From the NCBI RefSeq assembly GCF_000026365.1, contig NC_012996.1, positions 1,550,001-1,614,000 on the forward strand: 64,000 bases of DNA, given 5' to 3'. Positions 49,829-60,400 of this stretch are shown piece by piece (positions within the stretch are counted from its first letter, which is position 1; every line of letters begins with the position of its first letter). The notes beneath the pieces were generated by a model. That model did no database searches. It was not told where the DNA came from and saw only the letters and a program-made list of their open reading frames with translations. A program made the translations under genes and the position numbers. This stretch comes from Zygosaccharomyces rouxii (lineage: Eukaryota > Ascomycota > Saccharomycetes > Saccharomycetales > Saccharomycetaceae).

Positions 49829-50374
49829 CCCTTGAACTCACAGTACCACAGGAAGGTTACAAGCGATCTATCTTTCTAGTAATCGGTTTTCCAGCAGTGT
49901 TCTTGTACTTAACAACTTCTTGATCGTGTGTTTTATATCCGTATCACTACAGTCAAACAATCCAAAAAAAGGTTCAAAATCTTGTGTAATGGAAGCCTTG
50001 CAATTCTGATTTGGTGCTCACTGGTATCTCAAGTTGTAGCAGAACACAGTTCACAGGTTACAGTTAGGAGAATGATACGGCTCTATGTTGTATCAATTCA
50101 GTTAAAGGGTTAGATTTGTTACAAAGGTGCGGCGAACAAGACAGATAAGAAGAGAAGAAATAAATGGTTCTCTGGTCAATTAAGATTAGCAGAATCGACT
50201 GAAATGGGTCTCAAGATCTCTAGATGAGTTCAATGGGGTACTCCTGTAATGACTCGTACTCTATGACTACTTGCGCGATGAGTTCTAAACTTCCAACATG
50301 AATAGCTAATTAGCGATCATTAGCGATGAGCCTTACAACAAGACAACATAAATGAACAGACCGTTTATCGTTCC
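49829..50374. other. Divergent spacer IME4/HOS2
   Basis: Shared promoter region of 546 nt. TTAGCGAT occurs twice within 50310-50330 (GCGATCATTAGCGATGAGCC), the second resembling a PAC box. No gene or RNA is evident. Confidence 0.45.
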
Positions 50375-51721
50375 ATGTCGACGTTTCAGTATGATATAAA
50401 GACAGAGAAGGAGCAGCCAGGGTTCCAATTTGGATCTTCTTACTGTCCGAGAGTTTCCTACCATTTTAATCCCAAGGTTTCCAACTATCACTATGGTACA
50501 AAACACCCTATGAAGCCATTCAGATTAATGCTGACGGATCATTTGGTATCGTCATATGGATTGCACAAAATCATGGATCTTTATGAAACCCGTGTTGCCA
50601 CCTGGGAAGAGATGACAGCGTTCCATAGTGAAGAATACGTGGATTTCATGAAGAGAGTCACACCAGAGAATTTGAATAAATTACCAAGAGGTACGCTAGA
50701 GAAGTTTAACATTGGAGATGACTGTCCGATTTTCCCCAATCTCTACGATTACAGCTCCTTATATGCAGGTGCATCTCTTGATGCTTCTAGGAAACTTATT
50801 AATGACCAATCCGATATTGCCATTAATTGGTCCGGTGGATTACATCATGCAAAGAAGAGTAATCCTTCCGGATTTTGTTACGTGAATGACATTGTACTAG
50901 CAACTTTAAATTTACTGCGATATCATCCAAGAGTTTTATACATTGATATTGATCTACACCATGGTGACGGTGTACAAGAGGCCTTCTATACCACTGATAG
51001 GGTTTACACAGTATCTTTCCACAAGTACAATGGCGAATTTTTCCCGGGTACCGGTAATCATGATGAAGTTGGATGTGCAAGAGGTAAGCATTTTGCCCTA
51101 AACGTACCATTGCAAGATGGTATTGATGATGATTCCTACATTAATCTTTTCAAATCGATTATCGACCCCTTAATCACTTCTTATAAGCCGACTGTTATTG
51201 TTCAACAATGTGGTGCAGATTCTTTGGGTCATGATAGGCTAGGTTGTTTCAATTTAAACGTCAAAGCTCATGGTGAATGTGTTAATTTTGTTAGATCATT
51301 TGGATTACCAATGTTAGTGGTGGGGGGTGGTGGATATACACCAAGGAATGTTTCTAGATTATGGACTTATGAAACGGGAATTTTAAACAATGTACTTTTG
51401 CCAAAGGATTTACCTGAAGGAATTCCATTCCGCGATAGATTCGGTCCTGATTATTCGTTGTACCCAGTACTAGATGAATTGTACGAAAATAAAAACGGTA
51501 AAAAATATTTAGAAGATATCAGAATACGATCTTTGGAAAGTATAAGGTATATGAAGGGTGCTCCAAGTGTATGGATGGATGCAGAGATAATACCTACTCA
51601 AGATATTAGTGGATTGACGGAAGAAGAAGAAGAGGCTATAAGAGAATTAAATGAGGAAAACGATACTTTGAGGTTGGAACAAATTGAAAAGGATAATGCC
51701 AAGTTAGGCGAGATGATGTAA
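50375..51721 (+). CDS. HOS2: Histone deacetylase Hos2
   Basis: 448 residues (452 in S. cerevisiae), a class I zinc deacetylase. The active-site histidine pair is at 157-158 (GGLHHAKK), the zinc ligands D193 and H195 are in IDLHHGDGV, and the third aspartate is in [14 protein letters not shown]. The glycine loop VVGGGGYT and the tyrosine are present. The C terminus is a charged helix. Hos2 is the catalytic subunit of the Set3 complex, acting at 5' regions of active genes and repressing early meiotic genes; it sits next to the meiotic gene IME4, as in YGL192W/YGL194C. Confidence 0.97.
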   Translation: MSTFQYDIKTEKEQPGFQFGSSYCPRVSYHFNPKVSNYHYGTKHPMKPFRLMLTDHLVSSYGLHKIMDLYETRVATWEEMTAFHSEEYVDFMKRVTPENLNKLPRGTLEKFNIGDDCPIFPNLYDYSSLYAGASLDASRKLINDQSDIAINWSGGLHHAKKSNPSGFCYVNDIVLATLNLLRYHPRVLYIDIDLHHGDGVQEAFYTTDRVYTVSFHKYNGEFFPGTGNHDEVGCARGKHFALNVPLQDGIDDDSYINLFKSIIDPLITSYKPTVIVQQCGADSLGHDRLGCFNLNVKAHGECVNFVRSFGLPMLVVGGGGYTPRNVSRLWTYETGILNNVLLPKDLPEGIPFRDRFGPDYSLYPVLDELYENKNGKKYLEDIRIRSLESIRYMKGAPSVWMDAEIIPTQDISGLTEEEEEAIRELNEENDTLRLEQIEKDNAKLGEMM

Positions 51722-51894
51722 TAATAAAATGAATTCCTAAATGTGTATGGACCTTTATATATGTATATATATATTATAGAAAAAGCTGATTAAAAAATGA
51801 CCGTAATTTGTACAGAGATTACAAAAGTATGATAGCAACGGGTTATTTATGAACACCACATGATACCAAAGGGCAAGAGATTAGAATATAGTCT

Positions 51895-53856
51895 TCATGA
51901 GAATGGCAGAGCGCCATCGTTCTTCAAGCAGTCCTCTGCGTTTAAATTTTTACCCTCTTTCAGAAGGCGCCATCTTTTAAATAAAAGTTCCACAGAGGAT
52001 TTACCACTTTCTGCTCCTATATTTTCTATGAGACATTCGCAGAATGCTAAGACTTTTATTCGCATTATTCGAAGTAAAACGATATCTTCCATTTGCAACA
52101 CGGTTGCGCATATCAGGAACATTGGTTGAAACATCATACCTCTAAAATCAAAAAGCATTTCTGGGATAATAAATTTTGATGCTAAATTTAAGCGTCTTGA
52201 AGAGAGTTGATCGTAAGTAAGCAGCATTCCCGACTCTATTTCATCCATTAATTTGTTAATTTCTAAGATATCCAATTCATCATCTTTAAATATCCATGAG
52301 ATGAAATCCCAAATTCTTTTGGAACTATTTTGAATCATAGCACAATGCATCGATAATTTCAAATAAATCATACAGAAAAAGATGAACGCCCATTCCACTA
52401 TACCTTGCTGCATGGCATCGAAAACTGAATAAATTTCGTTCTTATGAGTAACGTAACATGATTCATGGTATGATGATAAAAATTCCCCTCCAATTCTAAT
52501 TTTTGCAAATTCGTTATCGACAAATTTAAATTTTCTAGCTGCATCAGTGTACATCATCAGTTGGAAGAATTTGTCATTATATGGATCCACAGCAGTTGGG
52601 CTCACAAAAGATTTCATAATCAATTTCAATTGATCCATTACTTCGCCGGAATGACCAAGAAAAATGTTATAACCATTGGGATATAAGATGCCCATCTGCT
52701 TTAACATTGATTCATCTGCAGAGTGAAGACCCAATGTGAACATATCATCGATAACACATTCTTCTGAAACCGTCCCTACTAGTGAAATAAACGCTATTGT
52801 CTCCGTAGTGCAAAACCATGCCTTTGCTAGTAATAAACATTTCTTTTTCATAATATCATCGAATGCACTTGTACCTTGTTCTGTAAGTCCTTCGTATTTA
52901 CGCAGCAAGACACTTGCTCCATGTAAATGAATTCTCATTTCATTAGTCTTAAAGCTTGAACTATCTAAAGTCAGCAATAAGACACATATGATCAAACTTT
53001 CAATTTTTAATTCTAGTAGGTAATCATGCGGCATTGAATCAAATTCTGAGGTTAATTGTGTAATTGTTTTCTTTAGGAAAGCACACCTAACTGCATCATG
53101 TTCCTTTAGTTTTGTTGTATTGTAAAGGTATTTGGCGCTAATGGAAACCATCGCACTTTGTAAGCATGAAGACTGAGTACTATCTTGTCTATTAATTTTA
53201 ACCAACAAATCGAATAACACTTCATTGCAAATGTTTTTACTTGGTGAAGGAGCAAATGGCATTATCCAAAATGAAACTTTATGGTAAAATACTCTTGAAT
53301 AATATAATTCTAATTCTGATAACATAAATAACTCCTTGGATATGTTTTCCCAACTAGTACTAGAATTTTGAGCACCCAGCATCTGAGGAATATGTTCACC
53401 AGTGAGTGTAGTATCCATCGGAGGTGGATCCACCATACTGGTGACTAACTCATTGGCCAATTCGGTAGCCTCATTGAGGACTGATGCAAAATCTCCATCT
53501 GAAAATTGACTATCAAGTGCTAGTGTTTCGTTTTGGATTGGAGGCGCTCTATTATTATTTGAGAATTCTTGTGCTTCATATCCATGATCAGCATTATCGT
53601 TATCATTGGTATTAGGACCATATATTGACTGAATCGAATAAATGTCTTCACTTGATGCATTAATAAATTTAACTGACTTGTATGGAGGTCCATTAGATGG
53701 TTGGTCATAAACACATTTCTTACCCAGATGAGAGCATTGCCAGCACTCTGGCTTCTGTTCATCGCATTTCACTTTGCGTTTCTTACATTCATTACATCCT
53801 AATTTTGAATACTTTCTCTTCTTTCTTATTGTCACTGTCTTTTTATCCTCAACCAT
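51895..53856 (-). CDS. Zn2Cys6 transcription factor, Lys14-like
   Basis: 653 residues from the ATG at 53856; upstream codons open only with GTG. The binuclear zinc cluster is near the N terminus with six cysteines at 21, 24, 31, 38, 41 and 48, preceded by RKKRKYSKLGC. The CWQCSHLGKKCVY pattern resembles Lys14 and related fungal regulators. The rest is a helical fungal transcription-factor middle homology region (about 190-620). The targets cannot be read from sequence. S. cerevisiae has no gene of this class between HOS2 and GCN1, so it was inserted here or lost there. It ends 173 nt from HOS2, convergent with it. Confidence 0.85.
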   Translation of the reverse strand: MVEDKKTVTIRKKRKYSKLGCNECKKRKVKCDEQKPECWQCSHLGKKCVYDQPSNGPPYKSVKFINASSEDIYSIQSIYGPNTNDNDNADHGYEAQEFSNNNRAPPIQNETLALDSQFSDGDFASVLNEATELANELVTSMVDPPPMDTTLTGEHIPQMLGAQNSSTSWENISKELFMLSELELYYSRVFYHKVSFWIMPFAPSPSKNICNEVLFDLLVKINRQDSTQSSCLQSAMVSISAKYLYNTTKLKEHDAVRCAFLKKTITQLTSEFDSMPHDYLLELKIESLIICVLLLTLDSSSFKTNEMRIHLHGASVLLRKYEGLTEQGTSAFDDIMKKKCLLLAKAWFCTTETIAFISLVGTVSEECVIDDMFTLGLHSADESMLKQMGILYPNGYNIFLGHSGEVMDQLKLIMKSFVSPTAVDPYNDKFFQLMMYTDAARKFKFVDNEFAKIRIGGEFLSSYHESCYVTHKNEIYSVFDAMQQGIVEWAFIFFCMIYLKLSMHCAMIQNSSKRIWDFISWIFKDDELDILEINKLMDEIESGMLLTYDQLSSRRLNLASKFIIPEMLFDFRGMMFQPMFLICATVLQMEDIVLLRIMRIKVLAFCECLIENIGAESGKSSVELLFKRWRLLKEGKNLNAEDCLKNDGALPFS

Positions 53857-54117
53857 CTCTATCACTTTTATTGATGTTAGCTAGCTTTTTATGTCTATCC
53901 TATCCAACCTTGCATTTGATCATCGATTGATGAACTGATTAACGCAATTATAGTAGGCTCAAAAGAGACTGCCCTCCGATCACAAAAGGGTTAAAGTTTA
54001 TTCATAAACATCCATACAAGGCTACACTGCATTAGACTGCATTGGGTATATAGCTAGATTACGTTAGGCTATAAACCATCTTAGGCTAAGCCAGAAGATA
54101 TCGCATCTACGGAGATA

Positions 54118-54348
54118 ATGAACAATGATGTTGTTCTGTTGAAAAAGGCTACTCAAGTGCTACTCTTGGCTTTATGTATTAATTTGCTTATCAAGCTATT
54201 TGGTCGACAAATATCACTCAGGCTAATCGACTGGCTATTTATTTGCTCTGGTAGCGATTGTAATGGTATCCTGTGGTGGCAGAGGATTCCACAGCTAGAG
54301 AGGGCAGTCTGGTTCCTTGTAGATCAACTAGAAGATCACAATACTTAA
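54118..54348 (+). CDS. Small membrane protein, YGL194C-A homologue
   Basis: 76 residues from an ATG at 54118. One hydrophobic segment at about 9-28 (ATQVLLLALCINLLIKLFG) is likely a membrane anchor, followed by a short soluble part with CSGSDCNGILWWQRIPQLER and an acidic end. Function unknown. In S. cerevisiae a similarly small gene, YGL194C-A (about 80 codons), lies between HOS2 and GCN1 in the same orientation relative to both, so I take this as its counterpart. The 3' ends of this gene and GCN1 are only 57 nt apart. Confidence 0.65.
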   Translation: MNNDVVLLKKATQVLLLALCINLLIKLFGRQISLRLIDWLFICSGSDCNGILWWQRIPQLERAVWFLVDQLEDHNT

Positions 54349-54405
54349 AGAAATTGTAAATATACATATATATACATATGTTAATCTATTATGACTGTTT
54401 TACGC

Positions 54406-57400
54406 TTATTCGATCTCAAGACCGCCAACAGCCCAGATTTCTCTTTCATCTTCAAATCTGTCACTGAACATCGTTTCGGCATCACCACCTTCAGCAATTC
54501 TTTCTCTTTCCACGTTAGCCAATCTCTTACCCACTCTTCTAGTGTAGTCACCAATTGATCTCAATTGCACAGTATTGCCTGCAGCATTCGTAACAGAGGG
54601 ACCCTTGGAAGAAAATTCAGAAAACCAGGTGTTGAAAGTTTGCATGTCTTCTTCTTCCACGAGGCGGAAGACGGCTAGATAAGCCTTCTCGGCTGCCAAT
54701 TTAATGGGAATAATAGTATCACGTAGACATGAAAAAACAGAAACACCCACTAAATCCAAGTATGGTTTGACACATTCGTCAAATCTAAATCTGGTCAATG
54801 TCCTTAAAATGACAAGGGTCAATCTTCTAGCATCAGTAGAGGTACTCACAGGTGCTAGCGTTGCTCTGGACAATTCTTCCACCAACAATTTAATATTATT
54901 TTGACCTAAGTCTAGTGGACTTTCTGCTTCAATCTTGGAATAAGGAGATTTCTTTTCACCTTGTAATAATAACAATTTCCCTGATGCTAACAGACCATTT
55001 TCGCTGAAATAGGCACTAGGAGATTTGATGGCATTGACGATATAGTGAACAATTTCATCCAATAGATCACAATTTACAACTTGTGCTGGAACATCCTTAA
55101 TGAAAGAGTTCAAGGCCAAAATACCGAATTTACCTGAATCACCTTCCAGACCAGCATCCAAAACCTTTTCTTTCAAGATTCTTTGAGCTTGTTCAGTGGA
55201 TAAAGTTTCGGATATAGAACCAATCAAATTGGCGTATGCTGCTGCTTGCTTGTCATCACTTGACATTAGACCCTCTTCCACCAAGTTTACGATACTCACC
55301 TTCGAGTTTTCATTCATCTTCAACCCGCTCTTAGTAACCACTTCTAATAGAGCTTTCAGCATTGCAGTCCTCACACCTTCATCAGTGGCCTGTTTGGCAC
55401 CTGCAACTAGTTCCACGACCAATGGATCAACCCTTGGCTGGTACTCAATTAAAGTACCAAGTGCCTTGGCGGCACGAAGTCTCAAAGTTTCGTTAGATGG
55501 GTCTGATAGAGATTTCACAAAGGTTCTTTGTAATTGAGGAATGAAAGGTCTCAAAAATTGTGGGATCTTTGCGAAAAGAATGTTGAGGGCAAATAATATA
55601 CCAGCTTTGATATCACTGTTGAATCTCTCACCGACAACACGAATTAATGGACCTGTAATGACACTAACAAATGGTCTCAAATTGGTAGCAGGAGTCTTCG
55701 AAACCACATCAGCGATTGCAAGTGCGGAATCTTCTCTTTCATCACTTGAACCGTACATTAGACCATGCAAAAATACTGGCAAGATACAGTTTGGACCCTT
55801 AGGCAAGGCAAATGCAGGAAGATCTTCGCCCGGCTTACCAGTCATTTGCAAAGCTTGCTTAGCAGGCTTGACTAATCTATCCAATTTAGATTTATCTTGT
55901 TTAGAAATGATTGACACCAAAAGATCATGGGAACCCTTTACAAATCTAAAGTCTTTGTCATCCAGGGAAAGAATTGCATTGGAGACAAGGTCAGCAGTGT
56001 AAAGATCATAATCCAAGACTGTTTCATTGAAGAAATTAGGCAAAACTTCCAACACAACAACACGCTTCTCGAAGTCATCATGTTTGAGTAATGACATGAT
56101 TTGCTGTAAGAGTGGATGTAAACCTTCTTCATCAGTGACCGATAAGAAAATCCTGTTTAATGCGCTCTTGATAGATTGCTGCATTTTCTCATCAGAAGCA
56201 CAGGCGACTACTGCATCGACTAATGAATTGATGATAGTTGACAAACGCTTGTAAAGCGCCGATCCAGCCACAGCAGATAGAGAACTCAAAGCTGAAGCTC
56301 TGAATGAATCAATAGGAGGTTCCAACAAAGTTGGGATCAAAATAGGGAAAATAATTTCGGATTTCGTCGACATAATTTCTTGTAGACCCAGTAGAGCACA
56401 GTCCGAGACTGTAGATGATTCGAGCAGGTTCAATAGATATGGCAAAATTTCATCGATTGCCACCTTACTATCCACTTCTTGATAAGCGTCAAAGCACAAT
56501 GCAGCAGATCTCCGGACACTATCACTACTGTCGACCAATGTGTCACGGATGATGTTGACGATGATGGTTTGGTAGTCAGCAAGAGATTCTGCGGAGGAGG
56601 ATCCAATAAGTTCACGTAGAGCAACACAGACACCTTGTCTAGAGTCTGGATCAGAGGTCTCTTCTAAGGATTCTTCTAATACTGGCAGCAGTTGTGATAA
56701 GGCATTACCACCGACACGACGAACCATATCACCCAAGGTTTGAGCGGCAATGTGACGTAGAGTGTGCGAGGAAGAAGCCAGATGCATGACAACCATGCTG
56801 ATCAGAGTTGGCAAAATTTCTTTGACAGTACGAGGCGTATTTGGCACAAGGGCCTTCCAAATATCAACAGCAGACGCACGAACAGTACCTGACGTATCAT
56901 TTCTACACACGAACAAAGCTGAAATGACCCTGTCCCGGCGTTCTTGGCCAAGAACTCCGACCATTTTGACGGTGACTTGACCGCTGTACTCATTGTCTTC
57001 TTCAGAGAATTCGTTCTTGGAAGAAATACCGGTAACCTGGAACAATAGATCACCTGTTAATTGAACAGAAGATAGACGGATACGTTCGTTTTCATCAAAG
57101 ATACCTCTTTCAAGCTCTGGTAACAACAGGTCAATAGCTCTCGATGCATAATTTTTAACAACCAATCTACCAGCCTTCAATGCAGTGTCACGAATGCCTT
57201 CTTCACTATCAGCCAAACCGGCTAAGATTGGCTGGATAATTTGATTTAGATATGGAGCAAATTGTGCACCAAAACACACTGGTAAAAAGACCAATAGCGG
57301 CATGTAACCTTCTCTAATAGAGCTACGGTAACTCGTTACACCAGCCATAATAGATGGCAACAATTCATCCAGCTTAGGCAATCCGAGACCACTGATAACT

Positions 57401-60400
57401 TCGGCAAGGGCTTGTGCAGAACCAAGACGGTCTCCTGATTTTTGGTCATCGCTCAAGGTGTCCATCAAACGAGGAACCAAGTCAGGGAACTGGTCTTCAC
57501 CTAATCTCTCAACCAACGCACCCAAGGCACGGGCAGCAGTGGCTCTAGTAGCAGGAACTGGATCAACCATAGCAACTTCCACTTCGTCAATAAGTTGTTG
57601 TAAGTATGGAACCAAGTCCCTAGTGTCGACCAAAATAGCCATATTACCCACGATCTTACAAGCCTTCCTCTTGGTATTGGCAGATCTATCATGCATACCA
57701 CGGTGGATCACATGAATGATCAAGGCGAGTGAAGGACTGTCAATGTAGTGAACGAATTGGGTTTGGATCAAAGCATCGAGAGCCTCCTCGGTGTATTTCG
57801 TAGGGTCGCCGATAGCCTTAATTAGAACTGGCACCAGTTTCTGGATTTCAGGGTTTCTAATAACCTCACCAAAACGCTTCAATGACTCATCTGCAGCTTT
57901 GCGGACTTCCTTGTGGGAATCATTCAAGACCCCAACAATTTCAGGCACAATAGTAGATAGAGAGCTTGAAAGCTGGGTTGGATTCAAATAGGCCATATTA
58001 CCCAAGAGTTCCACAGATCCTCTTGTTGTTCTCCAAGAAATATCATCCATGTTAGAGACTGCTACAGGGATCAACTTAGTAACACCAAAACTGGTGGTGT
58101 GGGCCATAATGGCCTTTGTAGCATCAGCAGTGGCATTTCTAACATCAGGAACAGAATCACCAAGATTCTTTAGAATATTAGGTAATAATTCAATGACATA
58201 AGGTTCAAAGAATTTGCCTAGCGAAATAGAAAGATATTCAAATGCATAAGCGACCGACTCGCGCTTTTTAGCTTCTTTTTTATCTTCTGCGGCTTCAATT
58301 AAGTTTCTCACAATATCAAAGTTTGATAATGCAGAGATACCATAACCCTTCACGAGACCTGCAATACCCCATGCGGCACCCTTTTGCACGTAAGTTGGGG
58401 CAGATACATCCAATAATTTGTCCATCAATTGATTGATGTACTGCTCGACATTTTGCTTGAACAAGGGAACTAATGGAGATAAACAGGCAGAGACTGCATG
58501 TTGAACCTCGGTTGAAGGAGTCTCCAGTGTTGACAACAATCTACCAATAACAATGTGAATTCTTTCATCATCCGTGCTCAAGTGCCTGGCAAGAGAACCA
58601 TAAAGAATAATGGTGTTCTCCTTCACAACAGTCCCAGAGTTCGAAGTGAGAGCGGCTTCGAAAATTGGAATTAAATCTTCGACTCTCTTAGCACCATGTT
58701 TAGTTATGGCTTCAATACCAGCTTCTTTCATTTCTTGACGGACTAAGAACTCTCTATCTTCAAATGCACCCTTTTCAATCAAAAATCGGATAAATTCTAT
58801 CACAGTATCTCCACCATCAGGTAGACTAGTTACAAGTTCTTTCATAGCAAGAGCGGAAGTACTTCTATCTTCCCAAGGATCTTTTCTTTCTGATGCGGAA
58901 ATAGCCACCAGACCGTATTGATCGATGATATCCTCCAATGGCTTTGCCTTCTCCAAATAGAAGTTCATTAGGATTCCCAAGTACTTGTCAATCACTTGGT
59001 CGCCAGCTGATTTCTTCAAATGCTCAACACCATCTGCATATGCCTTGGCTGTGAAAACCCTTAAACTATCATTCGATTGATTAAAGAACGTTAGCAAGGT
59101 AGCAAGTAGTTCTTCATTAACCTGAAATTTGTTGAAATCCCAAATAAAATCAGCAGTCGAACGACAGTTTTCATCAACATCGTGCTTACAGATGAAGATT
59201 TCAGCAGAATAAGACATAAAAGGTTCCAGTTCAAACTCATTGTCGATTATTTCCAAAACAGAAGAACGCACAAATTGATTTGGAGATAGAGTGTTTGAAA
59301 GAAGCATTTGAAGATCCTTGTTTGTTGGAGCTATGGAAATACTTTGACACAAGGAATTGAAGCAGTCCTTTGCCATTTTCGCCTTCGAAGGCAATGCCAA
59401 TAGTGACAATAAAACCTGTAAAATTGATTCTCTTGGGATGGATGAATCTGAAAAGACTTCTGCGTGTGATGAGATGATATCCATGGCCAGTAACAGATGT
59501 TCCTCCTCGCTACTCTCTTCCACAAATTCGCTGTTAGAGATAGGCTTGTTGGCATTTAGTACTGCCACACGTTTACCCTCTTGCAAAACGTGAACCAGCA
59601 ATGGTAGCATATAGATAAGAGTCGTAGAATCCAAAGCAACTTGCTGAGAAACTATCTTCACTCTAAAAAGGACTCTAGATAAGAGCTCATGAAGAGGCTC
59701 TTCCAAAAAGTTGGAAGGAATGTTATGAGCATTTTTCACACGCAATATTGCCAACCCAACAAAAAAGGTCATTGAGCCCAATCTATCAGAAATATCTAAG
59801 GAAAGGCTTAAAAAGGCATCTAAAGCACTGGTACCCAAGAATATCGAAGAGTTTTTGTTCTGAGAAAGCTCGAGTAACTTCGTGACAGCAGGTGGGAGCC
59901 AGACGTGAATACCGGTGTCCACCTGGACAGAATCACGGGCAAGTTGTTGAACAAGTCTTACACCTCTATCAACTTTCACTGTCATTTTTGTGACTTGGCT
60001 CCTGATATCAGATTCTTTAGCAAGTTGTTGCTTCACCAATTCGTGTTCTTCCTTCGTTAACTTTCTATTTATCTTCTTTGTTTGTTCTTTTCTGATACTC
60101 TGTTCCCATTTCAAAGTTTCGTAATCTCTCGTATTCTTGTCCGCCAACTTCTTATCGATGTCTTTCTCTAAAATGTCGAAAACCATTTCTCCCTCTTTAC
60201 CTTGCCAAATTGCAAAATCTTCAGCTGTAAAGCTCGATATTTGCTCAACTTCTAAGTCATTCAGCAGTAATTCTGCTAACATTGGGCTGACAACAGAACT
60301 GTTGATAAACGATGCGTATGCTAAAGCTTGAACAGCACATGAACCAAATCGGGTATGAGAAAATTCTGAATTATCAAGAACTGCAACAGCATTATTGATT

